In this document: in pieces, positions 54,001 to 62,756 of the stretch
Layout: each line of letters starts with the position of its first letter
Position numbering within the stretch: position 1 is the first letter of the stretch
Origin: Bacteroidota bacterium
GTDB taxonomy: Bacteria > Bacteroidota > Bacteroidia > Cytophagales > Cyclobacteriaceae
Length of the DNA stretch: 64,000 nucleotides
Direction of reading: 5' to 3'
Assembly: GCA_018266395.1 (NCBI GenBank)
Contig: JAFEAM010000003.1
Span: forward strand, 124,001-188,000
Made by a program: the position numbers and the translations under genes
The notes under the pieces: generated by a model
Database searches by the model: none
What the model was told of the DNA's origin: nothing
The model's input: only the letters and a program-made list of their open reading frames with translations

Positions 54001-54376
54001 GGACAAATATCTGAATGCGCACAGAGGCCAGTACGCAGAGCGAAACGGAGCCATTATGCCATGGCGTGATCAACTCGATTTCAGACTGCTTCAGGATTTT
54101 TACATCAAGACCGGCGAAAAGAGGAACACCCTGCAGCTAAGTTTCGATGTATTTAATATGGGCAACATGCTGAACTCAAGCTGGGGACTCATGAAGACGC
54201 CGAATCGCACTGCGCTCTTAACCTTCCAGGGCTATGATGCAACAGGTCACCCCACTTTCACTTATCCTTACCTGGATGCAGCGAACAAGGTTCCGCTCAC
54301 CACTACCTATCGTTATGATTTGGGTCTCTTGTCAAGATGGCAATTCCAATTTGGTCTGCGCTATATTTTCAATTGA
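51080..54376 (+). CDS. Oar-like TonB-dependent outer-membrane receptor, copy 1
   Basis: 1098 residues. Signal peptide (LLFAFLTSVLIHSARSQ), an N-terminal carboxypeptidase-regulatory-like domain (ISGFVRDQKGEGLPGANVIAVH ... GRYIIPNARIGGPYKVSVSFVGYQ), a plug domain (VVVSGDPF, NDYIRLVPQFNG, NITVDGALFNNAFG), then a long beta-barrel ending in LRYIFN with a terminal aromatic region. It is Oar-like rather than SusC-like, since no SusD lipoprotein gene accompanies it. It should move an unknown ligand through the outer membrane using TonB. A second copy follows 234 bases later. Confidence 0.92.
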   Translation: MRKILLFAFLTSVLIHSARSQGVTTSAISGFVRDQKGEGLPGANVIAVHQPSGTQYGGATTAEGRYIIPNARIGGPYKVSVSFVGYQNQDQDGIFLSLGATTNVDFVLKEEGTQLSEVVVSGDPFLNSDRMGAMTNISNNSITRLPTLSRSFNDYIRLVPQFNGLNNGFGGRSDLYNNITVDGALFNNAFGLSGTVGGQANAQPISLDAVDQIATNIAPYDVTLGSFTGASVNVVTRSGTNDVTGSVYYFTRNQNFVGSKISDASNPYSDFTFKNMGFRVGGALIKNKLFYFANYESERQDVPGTTFTASRGGSTGSTVSQAQATDLDALSSFLKTNYGYDAGPYEGYKLQQNSDKAALKFDWNISSKHKFAIKYNYLKSYRDVPPSNSGALGIGRNPSQFGLPYLGSYYRINNNLNSIIAELNSTFGNKFSNKFQIGYTAFRDFRETPTSSGVFPLVDIGNGSGQTYTSFGYEPFSAYNILNTNVFQFSDNFDIYKNKHTITVGTYNEFYHFENGFDPFYYGAYQFTNLADFYASAAGTVGKVRQYQLGYAANATGQFPLVKVDAYQLGFYGQDKFEVNSKFNITYGLRVDMPHISSDIAQNQAVANMTFADGQKIYTDQVQKTQLLWSPRFGFNWDVKGDRTTQVRGGSGVFTGRVPYVWISNQASNNGLLFGSQFYSTANATAAGIVFSPDVNAYRPTGAAAAAPSTYNIAVTDQNFKFPQIWRTNIGIDQKMPGGVIGSFDFAYTKDVNAVYHQNINLPVAPNTAAGADNRPIYYKTFPTGTSNPTSNTRLNSTVTDAILMTNSSKGYSYFVTAQFKKTFDMGLSAFASYTYTDARSVNDGGSIAQSIWRDRQVAGLPNDNVTSYSNFVVPHRVVVSLNYRKEYAGFTATTIGLIYTGMVQGMNAGFTAARYSYTYSGDMNGDNSGGGGNDLIYVPASQSDIILKDITNSDGTKYTAAQQWTDLNAYIDQDKYLNAHRGQYAERNGAIMPWRDQLDFRLLQDFYIKTGEKRNTLQLSFDVFNMGNMLNSSWGLMKTPNRTALLTFQGYDATGHPTFTYPYLDAANKVPLTTTYRYDLGLLSRWQFQFGLRYIFN

Positions 54377-54395
54377 GCAAATATTACAACTTTCT

Positions 54396-54425
54396 AAGGA
54401 GGGGTCGCAAGACCCCTTCTTTGCT
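54396..54425 (+). terminator. Intrinsic terminator after receptor copy 1
   Basis: A 7-bp stem, AGGGGTC with GACCCCT, closed by a GCAA tetraloop, followed by TCTTTGCTTT. Confidence 0.8.
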
Positions 54426-54570
54426 TTAAGGGTAATTCTTCTCGATGCTATCAAAACATTGATATTCAAATATTTGATTTGTTACATACCCGGTGTGGTG
54501 GTTTGGCAACCGCTTTGGGTACCGTTTTGAAAAAAGGGTTTGGGTCATAATGCCCGGTGAGGATTTGGAA

Positions 54571-54578
54571 TATTTTTG
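54571..54578 (+). promoter_or_regulatory. Candidate -7 box (TATTTTTG) of the second Oar-like receptor
   Basis: An exact TAnnTTTG match, 32 bases before the ATG at 54611. It supports that start over an earlier one at 54557, which lies upstream of the box. Confidence 0.5.
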
Positions 54579-54610
54579 TATCCGTTTCACCTAACTCTAA
54601 ACCCAAAGCT

Positions 54611-57600
54611 ATGAGGAGAATTCTACTGTTGACATTTGTATGCATGTTGGCAGCCACCCTGTACTCCAGGGCACAGGGGTTGACCACATCATTTCTGGCC
54701 GGCACCGTTCGGGACAAAGATGGTCCTGTTCCGGGAGCCAATGTTGTTGCAGTCCATGAACCCACCGGCACAACCTACGGTACATCGACAGGACCGGACG
54801 GAAAATTTAACATTTCAAACATGCGCGTTGGCGGACCCTACAAGGTCACCATTTCGTTTGTTGGAATGGTTACCCAGACCTACTCCGATATCAGTCTGAA
54901 ACTGGGAGAGACTTATGTCCTTAATCATACCATGCAAGAGGAAGGCACCCAGCTGGAGGAGGTTATCGTAACCAGTACCGCAGATAAGACAATGAATGCA
55001 GAGCGGAATGGCGCCGTAACCAATATCAGCGCGCGACAATTGTTAACTATGCCAACCATTAGCCGCAGCGTTAATGATATGATTCGTATGACGCCCCAGG
55101 CGAGTTCATACAACACAGGGGCTGTTGGTGGCGGTAACTACCGACAGAACAACTTTACCATTGATGGCTCAGACTTCAACAATTCTTTCGGTATCGGTAG
55201 CAACTTGCCCGGTGCCAGCAACCCCATCTCCCTGGATGCCATCCAGGAAATGTCAATAAACGTAACGCCATATGATATCCGACAGTCTGGCTTCATAGGA
55301 AGTGCCATGAACGCTGTAACCCGTTCAGGTTCCAATAATTTTGAGGGTTCGGCCTACACTTTCTTCAGAACGCAGGGACAACAGGGGGATCAGGTGCAGG
55401 ATGAAACAAAAGTCCCTACGCAAAGACTAGATGTCAAAACCTACGGATTCCGCGTGGGTGGTCCCATCATTAAGAACAAATTGTTCTTTTTCACCAACTA
55501 TGAAACCACCACCAGCATTCAGCCAGGCCAGACTAATTTCGCATCTACTGCCAGCGCCCCTTACGGAAGCTCCCCTAATATTGCAAGGCCCCTTGCGTCA
55601 GACCTCGACAATTATAGTGCTTACCTGCAGAATACGTACGGCTATGACACCGGACCCTACCAGGGATACGACTTCAAGACCACAAATAACAAATTCACAG
55701 CGCGGATAGACTGGAACATCAATTCAAATCACAGATTGAATGTCAGATATAGCCAGGTGGAGAACAAAGCGCCAAGTTTTGTAAGTACTTCCCGGAGCCC
55801 GCTTGCAGGTTTCCCTCAGACGAGGACCAGTATTTTTGCTTTGCCATACAAGAATGCCAACTACTACCAGGAGAACAACTTATACTCCCTGGCGATGGAA
55901 CTGAACTCCACTTTTGGCGGGAAGTTCAGCAATGTTCTTCGCGCAACTTACACGAATCAAAACGAGCCAAGGAGCTCAGACAGTAAATTCTTTCCTTTTG
56001 TTGATATCCTCGATGGTTCACAGCCTGTAACCGGCGCCACGTATAGTACGCCGTACACTTCATTCGGTTATGAACCGTTTACCTATGGAAACCTTCGTCA
56101 GGTAAAAACCATTTCTATTGTGGATAACCTGAGTTGGACTCAGGGTAAGCATGGATTCACCGTAGGTTTTCAAATCGACAATACCAGCACAAAGAACGGT
56201 TTCCAGCGGTTTGGGGCCAGTTATTACACCTTTAACAGCTGGAACGATTTCATCTCTAACCAGAAGCCAAGAGATTTTGCTCTCACTTATTCTCTGTTAC
56301 CCAACTATGAGCAGGCATTCCCCACGGTTAATACATCACAATATTCTGTCTATGGACAGGATGAAATTCAGGTCAACAGCAAGCTGAAACTGACTGCAGG
56401 TCTCCGCCTGGATATGCCGACGTTCAACGAAACAAAGGAGATACAGACACACCCGATGGTGGCGCAACTTACATTTGCGGAAGGAAGAACAATTGATACA
56501 GGCGTACTTCCCGACAGTCGCGTGATGTTCTCTCCCAGAATCGGATTTAACTATGACATAAAAGGTGACCGGTCCATGGTCATCAGGGGTGGTACAGGAG
56601 TTTTTACCGGCAAGATTCCCATGGTTTGGATTGTATCGCAATCCGGTGATGCCGGATTGATCCAGTTTACGCAGACCTATATTGGGCAGGCCAATGTGCC
56701 TGGTCCTTTCAATCCGGATCCGGCTGCCTACAGGCCTGCAGTCCAACCCACTCCAGGAACGGCCATACCCAGCACGATCAGTGCTTTAACCAAAGATTTC
56801 AGATTCCCTCAAACCTGGAAGTCCAGTCTGGCATTAGACATGAAGCTTCCATTTGGCATCATTGGAACAGTGGAAGCAATACTCAACAGGGACCTGAATG
56901 TTGCCCGTGGTATCAACCCCAATCTTGTGGATGGGAAACCCCTGGGTGTAAACGGGTACCCTGACAACCGCTACATATGGCCGTCTAACAACCGGGACAA
57001 ATTCATAAACCCACTGACCAATACAGGACAGCCTGTAGCGAACGGCAATGTTGCAGGAACAGGTGCATTTAATCCGGTTGTATTGGTGAATTCACAGCAA
57101 GGTCATTATGCCTCTCTTTCTATTAAGCTGGAGAAGCTGCTGGCCAAGGGGCTCTATGCATCGGTTGCGTACACCAAAAGTGATGCGCAGGTATTGTTTG
57201 ACGGGATCGGTGACCAACTCCTGAACACCTGGTCTTTGACCCAGATACAGAATCAATCCAATTATCCCGAAGTCAGTTATGCAGGCTACGTAGTTCCGGA
57301 TAGATTCATAGCCTCGCTTACCTATCGTAAGGAGTGGCTCAAGCATTTGGCCACCGGCATTTCGTTGTTCTATGAGGGATCTATTACGGGAAGGTACTCC
57401 TATACCTACTCTTCAGACTTTAACAGGGATGGTCAGACCAATGATCTCATTTATATACCCAAAAACCCGACTGAGATCACCTTTGTGACACTTACTACTC
57501 CATTGGGAACCTGGACACCTTCACAGCAAAGCGCATTGTTCTTCAAATACATTGCACAAGATCCTTATCTGAGCAAGCACATGGGTGAATATGCCCAGCG

Positions 57601-57955
57601 AAACGGTGCTACCATGCCTTGGAGAAGTCAGATTGACATCCGTATTGTTCAGGATATATTCACCAATATTGGTGCAAGGAACAACACACTTCAGTTCACG
57701 CTTGATATTTTCAATTTTGGGAATCTGCTGAATAAGGACTGGGGTGCATATAAGCTGGTGAATAACACAGCCATTCTGGCGCCGGCAAATGCATCGTCCC
57801 TTGTGGCCGGTGGTTCTGTTGTTCCTACCTTCCGATTGGGAACATATGCCAACCTTCCGCTTGGCGATGGTGTATCGTATCCTGGTACGTACAGGAACAA
57901 TAACTCCTACGCGTCGACTTATTACATGCAATTTGGTATACGATATACCTTCTAG
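54611..57955 (+). CDS. Oar-like TonB-dependent outer-membrane receptor, copy 2
   Basis: About 1114 residues from the ATG at 54611. Same layout as copy 1: signal peptide (ILLLTFVCMLAATLYSRAQ), regulatory-like domain (LAGTVRDKDGPVPGANVVAVHEPTGT), plug (VIVTSTADKTMNAERNGAVTNIS, NDMIRMTPQASS), barrel ending QFGIRYTF. Matching segments such as YTYS(G/S)D(M/F)N, DLIY(V/I)P and NGA(I/T)MPWR occur in both, so they are tandem paralogues, but divergence is large. Each has its own promoter-like box and terminator, so they can be expressed separately. Ligand unknown. Confidence 0.92.
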   Translation: MRRILLLTFVCMLAATLYSRAQGLTTSFLAGTVRDKDGPVPGANVVAVHEPTGTTYGTSTGPDGKFNISNMRVGGPYKVTISFVGMVTQTYSDISLKLGETYVLNHTMQEEGTQLEEVIVTSTADKTMNAERNGAVTNISARQLLTMPTISRSVNDMIRMTPQASSYNTGAVGGGNYRQNNFTIDGSDFNNSFGIGSNLPGASNPISLDAIQEMSINVTPYDIRQSGFIGSAMNAVTRSGSNNFEGSAYTFFRTQGQQGDQVQDETKVPTQRLDVKTYGFRVGGPIIKNKLFFFTNYETTTSIQPGQTNFASTASAPYGSSPNIARPLASDLDNYSAYLQNTYGYDTGPYQGYDFKTTNNKFTARIDWNINSNHRLNVRYSQVENKAPSFVSTSRSPLAGFPQTRTSIFALPYKNANYYQENNLYSLAMELNSTFGGKFSNVLRATYTNQNEPRSSDSKFFPFVDILDGSQPVTGATYSTPYTSFGYEPFTYGNLRQVKTISIVDNLSWTQGKHGFTVGFQIDNTSTKNGFQRFGASYYTFNSWNDFISNQKPRDFALTYSLLPNYEQAFPTVNTSQYSVYGQDEIQVNSKLKLTAGLRLDMPTFNETKEIQTHPMVAQLTFAEGRTIDTGVLPDSRVMFSPRIGFNYDIKGDRSMVIRGGTGVFTGKIPMVWIVSQSGDAGLIQFTQTYIGQANVPGPFNPDPAAYRPAVQPTPGTAIPSTISALTKDFRFPQTWKSSLALDMKLPFGIIGTVEAILNRDLNVARGINPNLVDGKPLGVNGYPDNRYIWPSNNRDKFINPLTNTGQPVANGNVAGTGAFNPVVLVNSQQGHYASLSIKLEKLLAKGLYASVAYTKSDAQVLFDGIGDQLLNTWSLTQIQNQSNYPEVSYAGYVVPDRFIASLTYRKEWLKHLATGISLFYEGSITGRYSYTYSSDFNRDGQTNDLIYIPKNPTEITFVTLTTPLGTWTPSQQSALFFKYIAQDPYLSKHMGEYAQRNGATMPWRSQIDIRIVQDIFTNIGARNNTLQFTLDIFNFGNLLNKDWGAYKLVNNTAILAPANASSLVAGGSVVPTFRLGTYANLPLGDGVSYPGTYRNNNSYASTYYMQFGIRYTF

Positions 57956-57975
57956 TAATAGCCTGACCATTTTGC

Positions 57976-58008
57976 AAAGGGGTCCCGCCGTTGGGACCCC
58001 TTTGTTTT
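57976..58008 (+). terminator. Intrinsic terminator after receptor copy 2
   Basis: An 11-bp perfect stem, AAAGGGGTCCC with GGGACCCCTTT, loop of 6, followed by GTTTTTA. Confidence 0.9.
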
Positions 58009-58034
58009 TAATGACCTTTTCCCTATTTTGAATT

Positions 58035-59471
58035 ATGGCGAGACCGGTGTTTTTGTCCTCAGCCTTGCTGCTGGCCTTGCTGATTACAGATTGTTCCAAA
58101 AAGCAGAGCCAAGAATCTTTTACGCAGGAGCCACAGGTCAATATTGATCTGGAGCAAATCAAGGAAAAGGGTTTCCTGCAGGCTATTGTGGACAACAATT
58201 CTGTAAGTTATTTCATCTACCGCGGCACGCCGATGGGGTTCGAATACGAACTTTTGCAAGGCCTGGCCAAATACCTCAAGGTAGATCTGAAAATCAGAGT
58301 CATCTCAGGAATTGAACAGTCCATCGACCTCCTCAATCGGGGTGAAGGCGACCTTATTGCGTTCCCGCTAACCATCACACAGGAGCGGACTCAGTATCTG
58401 TCGTTTACTGATGCACAATTCAACACTACGCAGGTACTTGTACAAAAGAGGCCCTCCAATTGGCGCAGGATGCCGGCAGGCAGGCTTGAACGAATGATGA
58501 TAAGGAACCCGGTAGAGCTCATAGGGAAGGAGGTTTACGTGATGAAGGAATCTTCTTTCAAGCAACGGCTGGAGCATCTTTCAGAAGAGATCGGCGGCAG
58601 AATTATTATTAAGGAAGACAGCGCCACGGCAGAGACAGAGTCCCTGATACAGAAAGTGGCACTTGGCCAGATTCAATACACAGTGACTGATCAGACCTTT
58701 GCAATGGTGAACGCCATCTATTACCCAAACCTTGATATCAGAACCGTTTTGAGCCTTCCGCAGCAAATTGGATGGGCAACTCGCAAAAACTCTGGGTCCC
58801 TTCTCGCGGTGATTAACCAATGGCTGGACGAAACGAAGAGAAGCGGAAGGTTTCAGTGGATTTATGACAAATACTTCAACAATCCGCGCTCATCCCAAAT
58901 TCGCATGACCAGTGATTATTCTTCCCTTGTGGGGAACAGGATTTCACCATTTGATGAAGATATAAAAAGGGAGGCTAAAAATATAGGTTGGGATTGGCGA
59001 TTGCTGGCCAGCATTGTCTATCAGGAATCCAATTTTGAACCGGCAGCCGAATCGTGGGCCGGCGCAGTGGGGCTGATGCAATTGATGCCAGCGGCGGCGC
59101 AACAGTTTGGTGCGGCAGATCGTAAAAATCCTCAGCAAAGTTTACGAGCCGGAGTACGAATCTTGAAACATTTTGATGACCTGTGGAGCAAATACGTGCG
59201 GGACAAACAGGAACGGCTCAAATTTGTTCTTGCATCCTACAATGCAGGGTTATCACACGTGATTGATGCAAGAAACCTGGCGAAGAAGTATGGGAAGGAT
59301 CCTGCCAAATGGGACGATGTCGAGTCATTCCTGAAGCAGAAATCCAACCCCAAGTATTATCGTGATCCCGTTGCTGTGGCCGGTTACTGCAAATGCGAGG
59401 AGCCTGTCAATTATGTGCGGGACATACTGAGCCGATACGAGGAGTACAAACTGCTTATTTCTGACGTTTGA
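58035..59471 (+). CDS. mltF: MltF-like membrane-bound lytic murein transglycosylase
   Basis: 478 residues. An N-terminal hydrophobic segment ends at Cys20 (LLITDC), a lipoprotein-like signal with an unusual Asp at -1. Residues 40-285 are a periplasmic solute-binding-protein-like domain (QAIVDNNSVSYFIYRGTPMGFEYELL), followed by a lysozyme-like SLT domain with QESNFEPAAESWAGAVGLMQLMP; the Glu in QESNF is the catalytic residue. It cleaves peptidoglycan to anhydromuropeptides. The 3' end overlaps the convergent kmo gene by 17 bases. Confidence 0.93.
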   Translation: MARPVFLSSALLLALLITDCSKKQSQESFTQEPQVNIDLEQIKEKGFLQAIVDNNSVSYFIYRGTPMGFEYELLQGLAKYLKVDLKIRVISGIEQSIDLLNRGEGDLIAFPLTITQERTQYLSFTDAQFNTTQVLVQKRPSNWRRMPAGRLERMMIRNPVELIGKEVYVMKESSFKQRLEHLSEEIGGRIIIKEDSATAETESLIQKVALGQIQYTVTDQTFAMVNAIYYPNLDIRTVLSLPQQIGWATRKNSGSLLAVINQWLDETKRSGRFQWIYDKYFNNPRSSQIRMTSDYSSLVGNRISPFDEDIKREAKNIGWDWRLLASIVYQESNFEPAAESWAGAVGLMQLMPAAAQQFGAADRKNPQQSLRAGVRILKHFDDLWSKYVRDKQERLKFVLASYNAGLSHVIDARNLAKKYGKDPAKWDDVESFLKQKSNPKYYRDPVAVAGYCKCEEPVNYVRDILSRYEEYKLLISDV

Positions 59472-60798
59472 TTCTTGACACAATTTCTCCAAAGTCGAGT
59501 TGAGTCCACTTTGTCTCGATGGATGGTGTTTTCATCACATCGTCCATGATCTGTTTTTGCCGCATTCCAGTCTGGAGCGCTTCTGAATAACGGGAATTGT
59601 CATTAAAAGTCACCATCGAGTACAGCGGTATCCATTGGGATGGATACAGTTCATGTAGCCTGGCTTCAATTTTTTTTCTCAAAAGGAAGTCAGGATCGGC
59701 AACAAGATCGCGCATTTCTATAAAGTTGTCGAGGGCAAGTTGGGCAATGGCATCGGCATCGGGCTTCCTGAGCCGAACGAATTCCGGCAAGGCTTTCTCC
59801 CAATCATCGCCCGAAGCATCCAGCAGTTGATTAAGTATCCGGCAATCCTCGAAGCCGGCATTCATGCCTTGTCCGAAAAAGGGGACTATGCCATGTGCAG
59901 CATCGCCAATCAAAACCACTTTATTTCGCACCCAGGGATAACAGCGAATGGTAACCAAAGAAGAGGTGGGATTGTCCCGGAAGTCTTCCAAAAGCGTCGG
60001 CATCAAAGGGACAACATCCGGAAATGTCTTCTGGAAAAATTGAGAAATATCCTCATCTGTTTCCAGGGTGGCAAATGAGGGATCGCCCTCGAAGGGGAAG
60101 AATAATGTACAAGTAAAGGTGGCATCCGGGTTCGGAAGTGCAATCAGCATAAACCGCTGGCGAGGCCAGATATGTAACGCCTCTTTTTCCAATTGAAATT
60201 CACCGTTAGGGCCCGGCGGAATGCGCAATTCCTTGTAACCATGTTCAATGTATGTCTGCGAATATTCGAACCGATCAGTCATTTGCAAAGCGCCCCGAAT
60301 GGCCGAGAACGCTCCATCCGCCCCAATGATAAGATCGGAATTCTGATGTGTTGTTTCGCTGTACTGCTGAAAAGTCAGCTCGCCCTTCTCAGCGTCCACA
60401 TTAATGCATCGATGCTCAAATAGGAATTTTACCCCAAGATTCTCGGCCTCATTGATAAGAAATTTATTCAGGCCGCTCCTGGATATGGAATTGATGTATT
60501 CTCCTTCTTTTCCGTATGGCTGAAAGGTGAGTTGCCCGCTGAGATCATGCATCAGTCGCCCCTTCATGGGCACAGAATTCAGCTTGGTCTGTACGGTAAG
60601 CCCGACTTCTCCCAATGCCCGCAAGCCGCGGTTGCTGAGTGCAAGATTTATTGAACGCCCGCCGCCAAGCATATGAGAGCGCATATCATACCTGCGGTCG
60701 AAAACAGTTACAGCATATCCTCGTCTTGCTAGATAGATTGACAACAGCGAACCCACGAGTCCGGCACCGACAATAGAAATTGAATGAGGCTTGTTCAT
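59455..60798 (-). CDS. kmo: Kynurenine 3-monooxygenase
   Basis: 447 residues, a flavin hydroxylase turning kynurenine into 3-hydroxykynurenine with NADPH and oxygen. The FAD motif VGAGLVGSLLSIYLARRGY begins the protein; GADGAFSAIR and IGDAAHGIVPFFGQGMNAGFED are the second and third flavin-binding blocks, and RMGGRSINLALS-like MLGGGRSINLALSNRG is characteristic of Kmo. Unlike the mitochondrial enzyme it has no strong C-terminal membrane anchor. kynU follows upstream on the same strand (56 bases). Other enzymes of the pathway lie beyond. Confidence 0.95.
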   Translation of the reverse strand: MNKPHSISIVGAGLVGSLLSIYLARRGYAVTVFDRRYDMRSHMLGGGRSINLALSNRGLRALGEVGLTVQTKLNSVPMKGRLMHDLSGQLTFQPYGKEGEYINSISRSGLNKFLINEAENLGVKFLFEHRCINVDAEKGELTFQQYSETTHQNSDLIIGADGAFSAIRGALQMTDRFEYSQTYIEHGYKELRIPPGPNGEFQLEKEALHIWPRQRFMLIALPNPDATFTCTLFFPFEGDPSFATLETDEDISQFFQKTFPDVVPLMPTLLEDFRDNPTSSLVTIRCYPWVRNKVVLIGDAAHGIVPFFGQGMNAGFEDCRILNQLLDASGDDWEKALPEFVRLRKPDADAIAQLALDNFIEMRDLVADPDFLLRKKIEARLHELYPSQWIPLYSMVTFNDNSRYSEALQTGMRQKQIMDDVMKTPSIETKWTQLDFGEIVSRIKRQK

Positions 60799-60854
60799 GC
60801 TTGAAATATCATTAACCGTCCTTCTTCAAAGAATGACAAAAATCAGTACCCTGC

Positions 60855-62129
60855 CTAAGAATCGGCGCTCACTTCAGCCATGATCGCAGCGAGACGGAAA
60901 ATATCTTCAAATGAATTATACAACGGAACTGGAGACAAGCGAATGACATCGGGTTCCCGCCAGTCAGCAATTACACCCCCTTTTGTCATTCTGTCAAATA
61001 TCTTCTTGCCGTTTCGCTTCATAAGGAGTGACAGTTGGCATCCGCGTTCGTCAGGATCAGCGGGAGTGATTATGCTGAAGTAATCGTGTTGTTTGTTTAT
61101 TTCCTTCAAGAGAAACTCCAAATAGCCGGTCAGGCGGACGCTTTTTCTTCGAAGAGCCGGCATCCCGGCCTCATCAAAATGTTTCAGGGAGGCCATCAAT
61201 GGTGCACCACTAAACACGGGGAAATTCGAAAGTTGCCATCCGTCTACTCCTGTTGCTGGTCTGAATCCCTTGCGCATAAGAAAGCGATCCTTTTCCTCAT
61301 ATCCCCACCAACCGGCCAGGCGCTGCAAGTCCTGACGATGAGCATGACGCTCATGAACAAAGGCGCCTGCTACAGCTCCGGGGCCGGCGTTCAGATATTT
61401 ATAACTGCACCATACCGCAAAATCCGCATTATCCTTATGCAACGTCAAAGGAACGTTACCAACGGCATGGGCCAAGTCAAATCCCGCATAAGCCCCCACT
61501 GCGTGTGCTGCTTCAGCTATGGCACCGATATTAAAGCGTTGTCCGGAATAATATTGAACTCCGGGAAATATCACCAGAGACAGATGCTCGCCGTGCTGCC
61601 TGATGGCAGTTAGGATATCTTCCATTCGGAGGGTTTGTTCTCCGGAACGGGGATAGATTTCAACAAGCGCATTCTCCGGCTCCAGATGATGCAGTCGAAT
61701 TTGAGACTCGAATGCATACTGATCCGATGAAAAAGCGCCTGCCTCGACAATAATCCTGAATCGCTGTGAATCCGGGCGGTAGAAGGAAGTCATCATCAGG
61801 TGAAGATTCACCGTCAGCTGGTTCATGGCCACAACTTCGGAAGGTTTGGCGCCAGTCAGACGAGCCAAGGCATTCTTGCTGAACTTATGATAGTGCATCC
61901 ATGGTCTCCGTGCATGAAAATGTGCCTCGACACCAAGCTTTGACCAGTCTTCAAGTTCTTCCTTTAAAATACCAAGCGTGTTTTTGGGTTCAAGTCCCAA
62001 TGAATTACCGCAGAAATAGAGTGCCTTTTTCTTGCCCAATAGTGGGAAATAAAACCTTGAGCGAAAGGAACGGAGAGGGTCCTGGCGGTCCAGGTCCCTG
62101 GCAAAAGAAAGTGATTTATCGAATTTCAT
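60855..62129 (-). CDS. kynU: Kynureninase
   Basis: 424 residues, a PLP enzyme that splits 3-hydroxykynurenine to 3-hydroxyanthranilate and alanine. LYFCGNSLGLEPK at the start, FDLAHAVGNVPL and CSYKYLNAGPGAVAGAFVHERHA (Lys in SYKYLN binds PLP) are the family markers. Length is normal. The gene sits between kmo and the 3-hydroxyanthranilate dioxygenase gene on the same strand, 45 bases from the latter, so the three form an operon. Confidence 0.97.
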   Translation of the reverse strand: MKFDKSLSFARDLDRQDPLRSFRSRFYFPLLGKKKALYFCGNSLGLEPKNTLGILKEELEDWSKLGVEAHFHARRPWMHYHKFSKNALARLTGAKPSEVVAMNQLTVNLHLMMTSFYRPDSQRFRIIVEAGAFSSDQYAFESQIRLHHLEPENALVEIYPRSGEQTLRMEDILTAIRQHGEHLSLVIFPGVQYYSGQRFNIGAIAEAAHAVGAYAGFDLAHAVGNVPLTLHKDNADFAVWCSYKYLNAGPGAVAGAFVHERHAHRQDLQRLAGWWGYEEKDRFLMRKGFRPATGVDGWQLSNFPVFSGAPLMASLKHFDEAGMPALRRKSVRLTGYLEFLLKEINKQHDYFSIITPADPDERGCQLSLLMKRNGKKIFDRMTKGGVIADWREPDVIRLSPVPLYNSFEDIFRLAAIMAEVSADS

Positions 62130-62174
62130 CAGTGGGTGATCAGCATGATTCGATCAGGCGAATCCGCAATTCAT

Positions 62175-62702
62175 TTATACAAACCTTTCATCCGCCTCCA
62201 TGACTTTTCCGCAATTCTTGCAGGTTCGAAATTGCTGTGAGCCGTAAAATTCGCGGAATCGGGGAAGAAAGTCTTTTTCAATATTCTCGAGATGGAACTT
62301 ATATTCATGCAACTTGTGGTTACACTTTTCACAAAACCAGATCAATCCGTCATTTTCTTCAGGCTTTCGCTTACATTCTATTACCAGGCCAATAGAATTG
62401 GGTGTGCGTATGGGTGAGTGTGGTACCCTTGCTGGCAACAGGAACATATCGCCGGGACCTAAGGGAATATCAACTGCCCTTCCATCTTCCTGAATTCTTA
62501 CCGTAATATTCCCCTCCATCTGATAGTAAAGTTCTTCAGTTTCATTGTAGTGATAATCCTTCCTTGCATTCGGTCCGGCGACAATCATAACGATGTAATC
62601 GCCGGCTTCCGCATAAAGATTTTTGTTACTGACTGGAGGCTTCAGCAAATGGCGGTTTTCCTTGATCCATTGTTGAAGATTGAAAGGTCTTCGGATTGAC
62701 AT
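62175..62702 (-). CDS. 3-Hydroxyanthranilate 3,4-dioxygenase
   Basis: 175 residues of the small cupin type. It opens the aromatic ring of 3-hydroxyanthranilate to give 2-amino-3-carboxymuconate semialdehyde. Iron ligands are H51, E57 and H95 (HYNETEE and ARVPHSPIR), and the C-terminal rubredoxin-like pairs C124-x-x-C127 and C161-x-x-C164 are those of the bacterial enzyme. Product can become quinolinate for NAD or be broken down. First gene of the minus-strand haao-kynU-kmo unit; divergent from the SDR by 54 bases. Confidence 0.96.
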   Translation of the reverse strand: MSIRRPFNLQQWIKENRHLLKPPVSNKNLYAEAGDYIVMIVAGPNARKDYHYNETEELYYQMEGNITVRIQEDGRAVDIPLGPGDMFLLPARVPHSPIRTPNSIGLVIECKRKPEENDGLIWFCEKCNHKLHEYKFHLENIEKDFLPRFREFYGSQQFRTCKNCGKVMEADERFV

Positions 62703-62756
62703 AGAAGATGCTTTTGGTAGTGTAAATCTATTACTTTTCGGCCTATCTTTATTACC

